Of a stretch of DNA of 64,000 bases, positions 33,458 to 43,333 are shown piece by piece. This DNA comes from Cyclaneusma minus (Eukaryota; Ascomycota; Leotiomycetes; Marthamycetales; Marthamycetaceae). The notes under the pieces were generated by a model, which was not told where the DNA came from, made no database searches, and saw only the letters and a program-made list of their open reading frames with translations. The stretch is taken from positions 1,116,001-1,180,000 of the forward strand of contig JAKZHN010000001.1 of NCBI GenBank assembly GCA_037179335.1, given 5' to 3'. Positions within the stretch are counted from its first letter, which is position 1, and each line of letters starts with the position of its first letter. The position numbers and the translations under genes are program-made.

Positions 33458-35255
33458 ATGTCCAAGGCTCAGTCCCGTCTATCGAACCTCCTGTCCCACT
33501 TCTCAATCTTCGCATCCCCGGACCCCGCATTTCCCGCCCCCATAGCTCCCAACTTCCACACCCTGTCCCCAACATCTTTCCTCCCCCGCGCCGCCGCCAT
33601 CGAACCGACCGCAACCGCCATCTACCACGTAACCTCCAATGGCCAAACGCTCCGCCGCTCCTACATCGAATTCGCCGATCGCGCACGCGGCCTCGCCTAC
33701 TTCCTGCTCAAGCACAACTTCACTCGTGTCGGCTTGCTGCTCCCTAACACGCCCGCGTTCCTCGAATCAATCTTCGGAATTGCTGCAGCTGGAGGGATCA
33801 ACGTGGCTGTGAATTACCGGTTGAAGGAAGATGATATAGCGTATATCCTGGCACATGGGGAAGTGCAGGTTGTGATCGTGGATAGGGAGTTTGTGCCGTT
33901 ATTGGGTCAGTACAGGAAAGAGAATCCGGGTGTGGCGTTTGTGGTCGATGATGATACGGACCATACGGAGGGAGAGATGAGTGGGCCGTTTGACGAGGCA
34001 GTGTTGGAGGGGCTGGGGTGGGATAAGGAAAATGGAAATAAGGGGTGGGAGGGGCTGAGTGCACAGGCGGAGAACGAGGAGGAGGTGATTGCACTGGCTT
34101 ATACGTCTGGTACTACTTCACGGCCGAAAGGCGTGACGTATACGCATCGAGGCGCGTATCTTGCTGCACTGGGGAATGTAGTGGAGTCGGGGTTGAATTA
34201 TCACAAAGGGAGAGCGAAGTATTTGTGGACTTTGCCCATGTTTCATGCCATGGGATGGACGTTCCCATGGTCGGTGACAAGTGTAAGGGGCACGCATTAC
34301 TGTCTAAGGAAGATTGATTATCCGTTGATTTGGAAGCTGTTGAAGGAGGAGGGAATCACGCATTTCAATGCGGCGCCGACGGTCAATACGCTGCTTTGCA
34401 ACGATAGCAATGCGGAGAAGTTGGAGCATGAGGTGCGTGTGACGGTGGCTGCGAGCCCTCCGACTGCTCATTTGTTTGAGCAAATGGAAAGCTTGAATTT
34501 GATACCAGTACATGTGTACGGCTTGACGGAGACGTATGGCCCTATCACTAAGGGGTATCATATGCCCGAATGGGATGGCATGGACGTCAAAGAGAAGTAC
34601 AAGAGGATGGCGAGGCAGGGTCACGGGTTTATCACCGGCTTGCCTGCTAGAGTCATCAAGCCGGATCTACCAGAGGGTGTGCTGGTGGATGTGAAGAGAG
34701 ATGGAAAGGAGATTGGAGAAATTGTGTTTAAGGGAAATATTTGTGCAAAGGAGTATTGCAGGGATCCCGAAGCGACGCGGAAGCTCTTCGCGGGGGGTGT
34801 ATTGCATTCGGGGGACTTAGCAGTTTGGCATGAGGATGGGGCCATTCAAATCTTGGATCGGGCGAAGGATATCATCATTAGTGGTAAGCATCTTGATCTG
34901 ATCTGCTCCGTCCACTTTCTGGGCTGGCGCTGACTTGACAGGCGGTGAAAACATCTCCTCCGTAGCCCTAGAATCACAGCTCGTCCAGCACCCCTCCATC
35001 CTCGAAGTTGGCATCGTAGCCGTCGCAGACTCGCACTGGGGCGAGCGTCCAAAAGCATTCATTACCGTCAAAGAAGGACAGAACATGAATGGCGAAGATC
35101 TGATCGCTTGGGCGAAGGAACAGAGAGGAATCAGCAAGTTTATGGTGCCGAGAGAGGTCGAGGTGGTTAAGGAGCTACCAAAGACGAGTACCGGGAAGGT
35201 GAAGAAGAACGTGTTGAGGGAGTGGGCGAAGGGTGCGGACAGGAGTAAGACCTAG
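33458..35255 (+). CDS. AMP-dependent acyl-CoA synthetase / ligase
   Basis: Two exons, 33458-34883 and 34942-35255 (58-nt GT-AG intron inside the conserved DIIISGGENISS motif); 579 residues. Adenylate-forming motifs are all present: P-loop YTSGTTSRPKGV, VYGLTETYGP (adenine/core motif A5), SGDLAVWHEDGAIQILDRAKD (A7-A8 hinge) and the catalytic lysine context PKTSTGKVKKNVLR. The chain resembles fungal medium/long-chain or aryl acyl-CoA ligases; substrate cannot be told. The C-terminus is DRSKT, not a clear peroxisomal SKL-type signal. It activates a carboxylic acid to acyl-AMP and then to acyl-CoA. Confidence 0.9.
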
Positions 35256-35677
35256 AGTCGTATCCTTGGGGGAGTTGAAATGGCCTGCGGTTTGGTGCCT
35301 GGTTGTTGGGCTGATGACGGGGTCTGCAACTGTTTGGTGTTTTGAAGAAGGTCAGATGGGAGGAGTCACCATTCTTTCAGTTATGGTATTATCATTATAT
35401 CGTGTCACCAACTGGAGTGCGTACCAGAAGGTCAGTTGCTCACTGGAACTCACTTTGCACTGGTTTTGATCACTGTCATGTGTCCTAGGTCTCCCACAGC
35501 AGTTTGTAAACGAGTGGTCTTTTTGGTGGCGGGATAAGCCCATGTCACTTTGCGGATACGTAGAAATGCATATGTAGGTACACTGCGGTGCCTGCCTTCT
35601 TTCTTCTTCATCATATTGCCAACAGACATGGTACAAACCGCTCATTCCCTGCCAGAACACTTCGCTCATGTCCCGTC
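35256..35677. other. convergent spacer, nothing seen
   Basis: About 420 bp between the 3' ends of the synthetase and paralogue A. No repeat or gene recognised. Confidence 0.5.
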
Positions 35678-36938
35678 TTATGGACGCACCGCGAGTTTCA
35701 ACGCCTCCGTATGCTCATAGATATCGTCCCCTTGGGAACTGAGCAATTGCTCAAGACGATATTTCCAGAATCCTCGCCATTCCTTTTCCTTCATTGGCTC
35801 CTCAATGATATGAAAAGGTCTCGTCACACCAAATATCTGCCTCAACCTTGCAATGAACGCCGGATGGTCCGCTTGCTTTCCCCATGCTTCACCGATAACC
35901 CGGATTATTGCAACCAAATTTCCTTGAAACTTCCTCGTACGCTTCCTTGGGCCGTAGTGCACCTCAGGGAGGCCGTAGGAAACCACCGGATTCACGCCAA
36001 AGTGCCGCATTTCAATGGCAAACTTTTGCAGATTGTGGAAGTTCTGGGAATCTTTTTCGCACTCGAGACCATCGAAAATTCCTAGCAGCTTGTTCAGTGC
36101 ATCTGGCAGGCGGTCAACATGTTCAAGGCGACAGCGCTTGCTCTTGATCGGGTCGCTTTGATCTTCTGAAAAGATGATGCATAGCTCTGTCATACGAGGA
36201 GCCGCTCGACACACAAGATCACGTAAAATTCCCCCTTGAATCGTCCCTCCGAGTCTGATGTTCTGGATTTGCAGATGTAGCTTGCGGATGTTCTGGAATG
36301 TAGGAGGGCAGAGTCCATGATACTGGTTGTCGATGGCCATTGCGCAGTTGTCGATCTGCTCGTGGCTGTAGATCCGATGTCGTCCGAACACCTCACCGAA
36401 AGCGTAGTTGGAGCAATCGATGTGGTGATAGTCATCGTTGTAAAGAGGCCGGCGCATGGGGAATCGAGTATCGAAATGGCTCGAGTTGTGTACGACAAAG
36501 CGAATACTTTGGACCATAATTGCATGGGCCTCCTGGTAGATCTTCCTTTGGTAATGCTCAGTTCAGATTCTCTATGTCGTGGTAATTGTCCAACATTGAC
36601 TTACTTATTGACCAACAGAATTCCAACAGCAACAAAGCAGGTGGCTCGACTTCTCACTACCTCTGCAGCCTTCTCCAGATCTCCGTCAGGGCTGTAATGC
36701 TTGGCATCCTTCAGGAATCTCCAATCACGGGCATCTTCCGTTGTTCGTTGATGGAGAGTGAAGCGAGCTTCATTTTCGAGGACGGGAACGGCTGAGAAGC
36801 AGTACGCATACACTGTAGGTCTGTTAGCAGCCACGACCAGTCTAGAAAGAAATGATGCTGACCTCTGTTGCGCAACTCGGGCGCCAGCTTTCCGAACGAA
36901 GCTGGAGCAGTTGGCGAAGCGACGTCGTCAGACGACAT
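35678..36938 (-). CDS. Unknown fungal protein, paralogue A of a divergent pair
   Basis: Three exons on the minus strand: 36938-36863, 36812-36605 and 36545-35678; 383 residues. Both introns (50 and 59 nt) are GT-AG. I start at MSSDDVASPTAPASFGKL because its paralogue at 38.3 kb starts at the equivalent place. An in-frame ATG at 37070 would add 44 residues. The plan SFGKLAPELRN...VYAYCF...NKKIYQEA...RFVV resembles the N-terminal part of fungal F-box-like accessory proteins, but I do not recognise a defined domain. The C-terminal region includes RDLVCRAAPRMTELCIIF and IGEAWGKQADHPAFIARLRQIFG, conserved in the paralogue. Function unknown. Confidence 0.7.
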
Positions 36939-38310
36939 AGTGGGAGTAAGACACCGGCAGGAAAGACTCGACCCCTTCAAACTACAATTCTTGAAGCGAT
37001 TCTTAAAGAAATCGTATGTCGAAAGAGAGAGCTTTCGGTGGCAAATGCTGCATGTGCGTGAATCAGCCATAGTGACGATAGGAATATGGCGGCAATCGTG
37101 GAAGATGAAAGAGAGACTGTTGACGGCGCAAGTGGTGTAAGAAAGTAAAACACCAGACGCAGTAAGTTGATCCTGGCTGGAAGTGTGAGAGTGCGCGCAG
37201 CAAGGTGGTTGTACCTAGCTGTGACCGGTCTGGGAGAGTATCACGGGGTCTGAGGTGAGTGATCACGTGCGACTAACAAACATCGGGAAATACATGAATA
37301 ATATAAAGAGGGTCAAGGCAGCGCAGCCTTGGGTTTGCTATAAGTCCGTAAGCGGACCTTGCTTTGTTGAATCACTACTCAGCCCAAGCTGCACAAATAT
37401 CTTTCTCAACTTGGTCATCGCAGATACGACAGACTATCACTACTATTCTTCTCCAGAATTTCTGACTCCAAGCCAACAAGCACAGGTCTGCCACGGCTCC
37501 ATGTCACCGGACTATCTCGGCCGAATCCTTGAGACATATATTCGTCTCGAAGTCGGGATTTTTTTTCTAAAGTGACAGCGGCCTGTAGTATTCATGATTA
37601 ATAGTATATGGAAGTCCGAGTGATAGACTACCTATCCCTGAATCGCTGCATTCCTCTGCGTTTTATGTTTTTGAAGCTTTCGTTTGCCAGAGGGTTTTCT
37701 GCTATTTGTAGGCTTTAATCATTTCTCTGAGAGGTACAGTGCCATGAAAAAAGGCTGAATACGGGTAAGATCAATGGGTAACAATATTATCAATCACCCG
37801 AAATACTTTCAATTGCTTGAAATGTTCTAAATCACTTGGGATGTCCCAAATCACTCGGGATATTCCGAAACACCTGGAATATTCCTAGTTATTGGGAATA
37901 TTCCTAGTTATTTGGGATATTCACAATCATTCGGAGACTGTAAATCGTATTCGATTTTTTTTCGTCCCACTGTAGTATGGAAGGCAGCAAGCACAACTCC
38001 GACGCTCTCGCTCTGGGCTTCGGCCACGAAAATATTGTGCACCACTCTCGGCCGCAACATTACAGCAACCACTTGGGACCAAAGGTCTCACAGAGCTTTC
38101 TCGCCGCAGCCAACTATGTGTCACGGTACCATGGGAGCTTAGGCCACCACGTGTGACCATGGCACGTGCCGCTAGCGTCTCACTAGGTCTGCGCAGCGCC
38201 AGTGACCTTAGATAACTCTGGAGCTCTGGAGAGCTTCCCTCTCCAGCTCGCAACGTCGTTATCACCTGATACCTACGCTGCGCCGAGATACTCTGGAAAC
38301 ATCGGCCAGC
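36939..38310. other. divergent intergenic region between paralogues A and B
   Basis: Nothing recognisably coding. Contains cluster C of the 19-bp repeat (about 37790-37935) and a CACGTG site near 37263. Confidence 0.5.
37790..37935. repeat. 19-bp-type dispersed repeat, cluster C
   Basis: The clearest cluster: AATCACCCGAAATACTTTC, AATCACTTGGGATGTCCC, AATCACTCGGGATATTCCG, then CCTAGTTATTGGGAATATT and CCTAGTTATTTGGGATATT in tandem at 19 bp. It lies in the spacer between the divergent paralogues. Confidence 0.8.
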
Positions 38311-39647
38311 ATGCCTCAAACGACGACTGCCTCTGGTAGTTTTGCTTTCGAGAAGCTGAGTCTCGAGATGCGACAGATGAGCAAGTGCCCTCTTCCCATA
38401 TTATCTAGTCATTGCTAATCATATCAGTCTACAAGCTATGCTTTGCGCCGGTACCAAACTACGAAGGCATGGATCATTACAGCCTGAACTGTGACGCCGA
38501 GGACACCGAAGAAGTCGATGACTACCTACAAGTCTGCGCATGGGAGGAAATGGCCGAGGAATACAATGGAGGAATGGACGAGTTTGACAACACAATCTCG
38601 GTCCTTTCCGATATTGGCGAAGTCATGCTGCGACGCGGTACTCGCTGGTCCTCAATCGGCATCATTCTTGCCAATAAGTATGTGCAGACCTCTGAATTTT
38701 ATAATATACTTCTTGATTGACCAATGACCTAGGAAAATTCATCAGGAAAGCCTCCCCTTTCTCTTCGAAGCTACGAAATTCCAAGCGACCTCACAGCCAC
38801 GGTTTCCCCCAGGGTGTGGGAAACTTAAAAACTAGGAACTTAGAGATATATAGTTTAGTTCCAACTAAACTAGAGGGGTTCGTAGTTCGTTAGAAACTTA
38901 AGTTTTAAACTTAAGTTTTAGTTTTTCCCTTTTAGTTTCCCACACCCTGGTTTCCCCAGAGACTCCTGAATTACCGAACGAGTCACGATATCGACATACA
39001 CTCATAACTATGGCCCACAAGATGGACCGTTCCCCGATGAGATCTTTGGCCGGTATCGCTTCCATGCCACCAACCGTGTCGAAAACCGAGCTCTAGCTAT
39101 TGGCAGGATTTCCAAGCCTTCGGGGATTTTCCCCAACGGTTTTGTGAATGTCCGCAGTCTTGAAGTTCATATCTGTCATATGGAGATGCAAAATGTCATC
39201 GATGAAGGAGCCTTCAGAGATCTCGTCTGCAAAGCAGCGCCCCAACTTAGGGATCTGAAAATCATCGTCACCGAGTTGGACCCTTTCTTCATCCCACGAG
39301 ACCATCGCCAACATGTCGCACCCTTTCTGACTCTACTTACGGGAAGATTCCTGGACATGTTCGAAGAGCTCACTTTCGAAAATTCCTCTTGCTACATCTC
39401 AGGTCTTAAGAGTTTCATCTTTGAGATCCGTCATCTTGGCATTGGTTGCAGCGTTACGGAAGGTGTTGACTCAGACTCAGCTTACGGAAGAGTTACGGGT
39501 AGCGCCTGGGGACTTTCCGAAAACCATGGGCAGTTCTTGCAAGGACTAAGGTCAATTTTCGGTTTGAGGGGAACTTTGAAAATCGAAGAGGGCGCAACCG
39601 ATCAACATGAATGGCTGGCGTTCTTGCAGTACCAGCTCAACTGGTAG
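38311..39647 (+). pseudogene. Paralogue B, broken by a MITE and a frameshift
   Basis: Exons 38311-38380 (MPQTTTASGSFAFEKLSLEMRQM), 38428-38677 and 38733 onward. They match paralogue A in order: F..KL..E.R, then VYK.CF, then NKKIHQES. Intron 1 (38381-38427) uses GC-AG with donor GCAAGT; intron 2 is GT-AG. The third exon is cut at 38809 by a 140-bp MITE within the conserved RFP codons. Reading across the empty site gives QRLLNYRTSHDIDIHS. A single extra T at 39005 then shifts frame into NYGPQDGPFPDEIFGRYR, which again matches paralogue A (SNYAFGEVFGRHR). The rest is open to 39647. Two independent lesions make it a pseudogene, though short spliced products cannot be excluded. Confidence 0.75.
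38810..38949. mobile_element. 140-bp hAT-like MITE
   Basis: Terminal inverted repeats CAGGGTGTGGGAAACT / AGTTTCCCACACCCTG, 16 bp perfect. It is flanked by an 8-bp target duplication GTTTCCCC (38802-38809 and 38950-38957). CAGGG ends and 8-bp duplications are characteristic of the hAT superfamily. The interior is AT-rich with its own inverted segments (AACTTAAGTTTTAAACTTAAGTT) and has no ORF, so it is non-autonomous. Confidence 0.9.
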
Positions 39648-40370
39648 TCCGCAAACTGCGGTAGAACTACCAGCAATATGTACAGACGCATTAGCGATGC
39701 CACTGGTCATGTATATGACTGGTAAAATGGTTTAGCCCAAGTAGCGGATTGTATCACTGGGTGAATAGATTTTCACTCGTTACAGTTAGCTTAGGAACTG
39801 GCCATCAGACAGCGCTTTGTGTGTGCTTACTCGAGCTTTCGATCCGTGAAATTCGAGCGTGTCAAGCATTTCACTCTTGTGGAATTCCTTAATTCAAAGT
39901 TTTGAAACCGTCGATGTGTCACCCTTTATACTTATCTCTCTTGCGAAGTTCTAAGCTACCTTTATAATTACAAACTGTAGGACCAGCAGATTTCTCGCCG
40001 ATGTGCCCCTGAGCTGCCGGCAGCTATTCGTTTTCCCATATTTTAAAAATTTACATTAAGCCTGGGTATTCTGTCGACTCGGCATGAAGCTGTCGTTTTG
40101 ACTTTTGCCCCCTAACTCTTGCTGCGGATTTTAGCGGGAGCCTTGTGTTTTTCTGCGCACTTTGATTTCTCTTTTCACCTACACAACCACCACTGTCACA
40201 ACCAATCAACCAGAAATCGAAGTAGCCCCGGCTTCAAGTGCTCCTTTCGCAGACCACAACGCTTTGCAATCAGAGACTTTCGTCTCATCTCTTTCACGAT
40301 GGGCCAAGACGAAGTACGCTCCTTGGCGCGCTGAATCCTGGCCATCGTAAGCCTCGCTGCTGCCGTCCTC
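39648..40370. other. intergenic, no gene seen
   Basis: Upstream of the seven-helix protein. A short ORF from ATG 40299 (MGQDEVRSLAR) ends in TGA at 40332-40334, in frame with the following gene; see that entry. Confidence 0.45.
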
Positions 40371-41621
40371 ATGCCTGTATTCGTCGCGCTCCGATTTTAC
40401 GCTCATTGGGTCCATTCTAGCCAAGCTGGACGTCCGGGTTACCTCCCCGACCCCGTCCCCATCTCAAGCTTTTTCTCCCGAGATCTGCTGATGCTCATCG
40501 CATCACTGGTAAGTGACTTGTGGATCACTTGCGCTGCCATTGCGCAATCCGCTGACAGCTTGCCAGCTACTGTTCCTCGCCTCATCTCTTCTCAATGCAT
40601 TCGCCGTCTTTGACGGACCCTTCGGAACATACCAGCCGACGCTGTCGATTACGGAGCAGGCTGTGTATGCGAACGTAAGATTATCAAGTCCCCGCTACGT
40701 CGCTGAAGCCAAACGCTGATATCGCGAACAGATCGTCTCCGCCATGTTGATTCTTTATCTCGTTACGATGCCCGCCATTCGAGTTGGAACCTTCTTGACT
40801 ATGAAGAGTTTAGCACCGTTGGAAAGAATAACCGCCAGAGCCAACGTTTGCGTGGGCATTGTTGCCGTCTTCTTTGGGGTCTGCCTGGTCATCACGATTC
40901 TCGACGGCGTGGGAATTTTTCCCGAAGACACTACTGTCATCAATGTGGTGGGCATTACGGCTGCGGCGTTCGATGTTCTGGTCGGATTCTTGACACTGGT
41001 ACCGATTTACTTGCATTTGCGTGGCGAGGGGTATCTTCCACGGGAGGGGAAAAGGATGTTAGCTCTGTTTGTAGTTGGATTCTTGTAAGTCAATTCTTAT
41101 TACGAGCTGATAGCTTCCTCAGCTAACTTTAACATAGCCCGGTTGTTTTCGCCATCCTGCGCTTAAATGTTACCGTCCAGCTGATGCTCAAAGCCGGCGA
41201 TCCATATGGATATTACGGTACACTTCCAGTCCTCATTTTCTCTCCACAAGTAAAATACATGCTGACAAATATCACAGATGAGATTACCTATTGGCCCTTG
41301 TGGTCGATTCTCGAGTGCGCATCTGCCCTAGCTTTTTGCTGCATCATCACCTTCCGTCCTCTTATCGCACTTCCCCGCGTCAAGAAAATCCTCTCGCCCG
41401 TCTTCCCCTGCCTCTTCACCGGGCTAGAGGTCCCATTTGTCTACGTTCCGCCTGTCGGCCTCCCTTTCGCCCAGTCAATGTCTGCATTCGATCCATTCGC
41501 TGACTCTAACGCCATTCCTCTGGAAGAGATGCCGCAGCGCGGCTCTAACACCAGAGAAGCTTCGGGACCTCGCAGTGCTTTTGAGGCGTCTGACCGTGGT
41601 GTTTCTCTATTCACTATCTGA
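40371..41621 (+). CDS. Seven-helix membrane protein (Pth11/rhodopsin-like type)
   Basis: Five exons: 40371-40508, 40567-40674, 40732-41084, 41138-41217 and 41278-41621; 340 residues. Introns are 53-60 nt, GT-AG, with consistent phases. The last intron (60 nt) is free of stops and a multiple of three, so retention would add 20 residues; splicing gives YYDEITYWPLWSILECASA, which looks better. Seven hydrophobic segments can be counted, from MPVFVALRFYAHWV to ITYWPLWSILECASALAFCC. The layout and the E-C pair in the last helix resemble the fungal Pth11-like/rhodopsin-domain family of putative receptors. No CFEM domain. The start is uncertain: a longer first helix (ILAIVSLAAAVLMPV) is open upstream but blocked by a TGA. 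Confidence 0.65.
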
Positions 41622-41917
41622 GTCGTTGAGGCTGGTGTCCTTCCATTGTCTCTCCGGTCGCGGGACTAGTGGGCAATAGCTCTCTGGTGGGATGGTTTTG
41701 TCTCTGGTGTAGGTGGCATAAAAGATCTGTGCTGGCTACGAGGCCGTTTCGGTCGGTGGCGGCTTTGCTTCCTTGCTTGTGACTTTGGTTACGGTCTAGC
41801 TAGCCGGGTAGCGTATGCAAACAGCACCGTGGATGGTGGTTTCTAAGATCTGCTTGTTTCCTTGCACACCATGGATTCGTGATAGTGACTTGTGGTGCTG
41901 GTTATGTGATTCCGAAT

Positions 41918-41968
41918 GTTCCCAATTCCTTGGAATATTCCAAATTACTTGGGATAAATATTTCTGAT
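41918..41968. repeat. 19-bp-type dispersed repeat, cluster D
   Basis: CCCAATTCCTTGGAATATT followed by CCAAATTACTTGGGATAAAT, two to three units. Confidence 0.65.
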
Positions 41969-42048
41969 ATGGAAGATGTCTGGTAATCGGGATTAGCTGG
42001 GAGCAATTTTGAAACTCGAGAGGCGATTTAGCAAAGCTCTTGGTTAAC
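41961..42048. mobile_element. MITE-like element, copy 2 (inverted relative to 32.9 kb)
   Basis: The reverse complement of this stretch aligns with 32917-32992 over about 75 bp with scattered substitutions and small gaps. Shared blocks include AGCTTTGCT.AATCGCCT and GCTCC.AGCTAATCCCGATTA. Confidence 0.6.
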
Positions 42049-42289
42049 TATGATGATCTGAAGAAACTATCGTGAACTTCAAGTTGTGTTAAGACCGCCG
42101 AATGGACAAAAATGGAAACTGAGAACTGGGCTACTGATAATCCAGCATTGAGAGTGAAAGACAGACGCCAAGACTCAGAAAATCAGTAAAACACTTGTGA
42201 AGTTCGGGTGATGACTGGTCCCACGAATCACTTGCTCGGATTCTAATCACAAAAATGACTGGCATATGCAGTAGTGACTTGGAGCCAAA

Positions 42290-42884
42290 TCGAGTGATTT
42301 AGCAGTGCATAGCAGCCAATTTCCGCAGGCTGTATATGGTAAGGTGCTGCTGCAACTGCCATAACCAGCAAAGTGCAGCTGCACCACCCTTGTTAAGCTA
42401 GTAGGGGCCCCTTGCAAAGCCCTAACCACAAACAGACCTGTATAGCAGCCAGCTGCTGTCTTCTGCTGGACCAAATCGGGCTCATCGCTAACCTTTTCAG
42501 CTGGCAGAAATCTGGCAGAAATCAAGCAGGGCAAACGCGTGGTTAAAATGGTGGTGGCGGTTGTATATCTAAATAAATAGCTAGCTATTGGATGTTCTAA
42601 TATAAATAAACAAAGTCAAATTGTATTTTATTATTAAATATATTGCAATATTATTTTAGACTATTTCAAACCATTATTTAATAAAAAAAGCTAGAAAAGC
42701 CGGCAAAGCTGGCAAAGCTGGAAACGCGACGAGCGCGTGGTTGACCAAAAGAGCTTAGGGGCAGCTGTATACCCCGGAATTTGCATAACGCTGGCTTTAG
42801 CCCAATTCAATTGTGTCTAGCTATTTGGAGGTTAGCTGTTATGTATGGTCTTGCAGCGTAACACTGAACTGCTAAATCACTCGA
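42290..42884. mobile_element. possible 595-bp inverted-repeat element with AT-rich core
   Basis: TCGAGTGATTTAGCAGT at 42290-42306 is inverted as ACTGCTAAATCACTCGA at 42868-42884, a perfect 17-bp pair. The interior includes an AT-rich, RIP-looking stretch. No target duplication was found, so this is a candidate only. Confidence 0.4.
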
Positions 42885-43333
42885 ATGATTGCTTCCCAAG
42901 GCAAGCTCATGCAGCGGGGCGAGCAACATTGAGGCTGTGTAACCATGCCTAGCCGAGCCCTCGGGAGTCGATCCGCGACAAATTGAAGGCGGGCGCAGCA
43001 CGACTGGAGGAAATCTACAGGCCCGTGCGCCATAGAAATCGATTACCAGATTCAATTGCAGCACCACGAAATTTCAGAATAATTGAATTTTGACTTTAGA
43101 TTCTTTTTTGCACTGGCTCAAATTTCTAGAATACGCGCTTATAATATCTTATTTTGTTATTTCAGAGGCGCGTTTTCACGCGTTTATAATGGTGCACGGG
43201 CCTGACACAGCTTGGCACGTTTTTACCTCGCCGTCGTCTGGTAATTTACGCGTCGACGCGACATACCTACCCGCAACGTCCGCGTACCTCGCCATCGCAT
43301 TTCCCAAGAACTCCACACACCAGGTTGCCCACC

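Larger units (their letters stand above)
41622..43333. other. intergenic with several repeats
   Basis: Holds cluster D of the 19-bp repeat (about 41918-41968), copy 2 of the MITE-like repeat (41961-42048), a possible 595-bp inverted-repeat element (42290-42884) and an AT-rich stretch (about 42560-42700). No gene recognised. Confidence 0.5.

Noticed and set aside
37255..37575. 106-codon plus-strand ORF between paralogues A and B
   Set aside because: No similarity recognised and no conserved composition; likely chance.
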